From assembly GCA_030595835.1 (NCBI GenBank), contig JAUVLG010000017.1, positions 1 through 40,285 on the forward strand: a DNA stretch of 40,285 nt, written 5' to 3'. Shown in pieces: positions 40,085 through 40,285 of the stretch. Position numbers and translations under genes: made by a program. How positions within the stretch are numbered: position 1 is the first letter of the stretch; each line of letters opens with the position of its first letter. The notes beneath the pieces were generated by a model. It made no database searches and was not told the DNA's origin. It saw only the letters and a program-made list of their open reading frames with translations. The stretch is from Candidatus Eiseniibacteriota bacterium. Its GTDB lineage: Bacteria > Joyebacterota > Joyebacteria > Joyebacterales > Joyebacteraceae.

Positions 40085-40285
40085 CCGAATCGCTCAGCTG
40101 GCGGCAGAGACCGGCTTCCCGCAAGGACCGCTCGAGAAGGTCATCCGCCTGGCGGAGATGGCGGCGTTCTTCTCGCGGCATCCACTGCTGTCACGGGTTC
40201 TGGCCCTGAAGGGCGGTACTGCGCTCAACCTGTTCGACGGGCCACCCCCGCGACTGTCCGTGGATCTGGACTTCAACTACGTCGG
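40065..40285 (+). CDS. abiEii: AbiEii-like nucleotidyltransferase toxin (partial, cut by window end)
   Basis: GTG 40065 begins within the end of abiEi. The visible 73 residues read MKTADRDRIAQLAAETGFPQ, then AEMAAFFSRHPLLSRVLALK, and KGGTALNLF followed by RLSVDLDFNYVG. The GGTAL....P.RLSVDLDF pattern is the nucleotidyltransferase core of the AbiEii/DUF1814 family, with the two catalytic Asp residues in DLD. Such toxins transfer nucleotides to tRNA or other targets and cause growth arrest. The C-terminal part lies beyond the window. Confidence 0.88.
   Translation, partial: MKTADRDRIAQLAAETGFPQGPLEKVIRLAEMAAFFSRHPLLSRVLALKGGTALNLFDGPPPRLSVDLDFNYV

Overview
This is a 40 kb stretch of a G+C-rich bacterial chromosome (codons mostly end in G or C). 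I infer an uncultured member of the FCB side of the tree (Eisenbacteria, Krumholzibacteria or Latescibacteria-like). The reasons are three secreted proteins that end in a FlgD/T9SS-type C-terminal domain (NPF..T.I.Y.VP, then GR.V..L, WDGRD..G, SGIYF and a final K.VLLR), many lipobox lipoproteins, and secreted proteins built from Fn3-like, LamG, beta-helix and DUF11-like modules. No tRNA, rRNA, CRISPR array or insertion sequence was recognised. Both ends cut through genes, and the first ~148 bases are AT-rich and look foreign to the rest.

Layout. 1-2800: a Cys-rich secreted protein with a near-consensus promoter, a doubtful small ORF, a PP-loop tRNA-thiolation enzyme with an in-frame TAA just after its PP-loop, and a YHS-domain lipoprotein. 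3132-4195: two tandem, paralogous glycine-zipper lipoproteins. 4272-13130: one long co-directional gene run that is the most interesting part of the window. It holds a serine palmitoyltransferase-type PLP enzyme, a UbiA-family prenyltransferase, a diacylglycerol/sphingosine-kinase-family enzyme, a ThiL-like protein with altered motifs, a long-chain acyl-CoA ligase, a short-chain reductase, a radical-SAM enzyme with a B12-type N-terminal domain, and a small four-helix membrane protein. It ends at a strong hairpin. This reads as a sphingoid-base or other unusual lipid pathway.

13296-14796 (minus): a GltS-type glutamate/sodium symporter preceded by a 33-codon ORF; the symporter seems to start at ATC. 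15104-19223: ATP-dependent PEP carboxykinase, alpha-glucan phosphorylase and a LamG lipoprotein, i.e. gluconeogenesis and glycogen use. 19360-21123: a SAM methyltransferase, a GNAT acetyltransferase and a membrane protein. 21177-23206: an LpoB-like penicillin-binding-protein activator and its usual partner, a COG3014-type lipoprotein. 23287-26792: an orphan DNA methyltransferase and two paralogous PAS-GGDEF proteins whose GGDEF sites are both degenerate; the second has a near-perfect promoter and a long leader.

27058-38603: a secretome region with a C39-like peptidase/beta-helix protein, a small CBM9/DOMON-like protein, an Fn3 lipoprotein, a DUF11-like protein, and two large proteins with C-terminal sorting domains. 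A PHP-phosphoesterase remnant lies among them. Two otherwise unrelated proteins here share a short C-terminal motif (CPC...TWG-x-[IV]-K-x-L-[YF]). 38604-39229 is a gene graveyard with hairpins and two short remnants. The window ends in an AbiE-type toxin-antitoxin pair (AbiEi complete, AbiEii cut by the window end).
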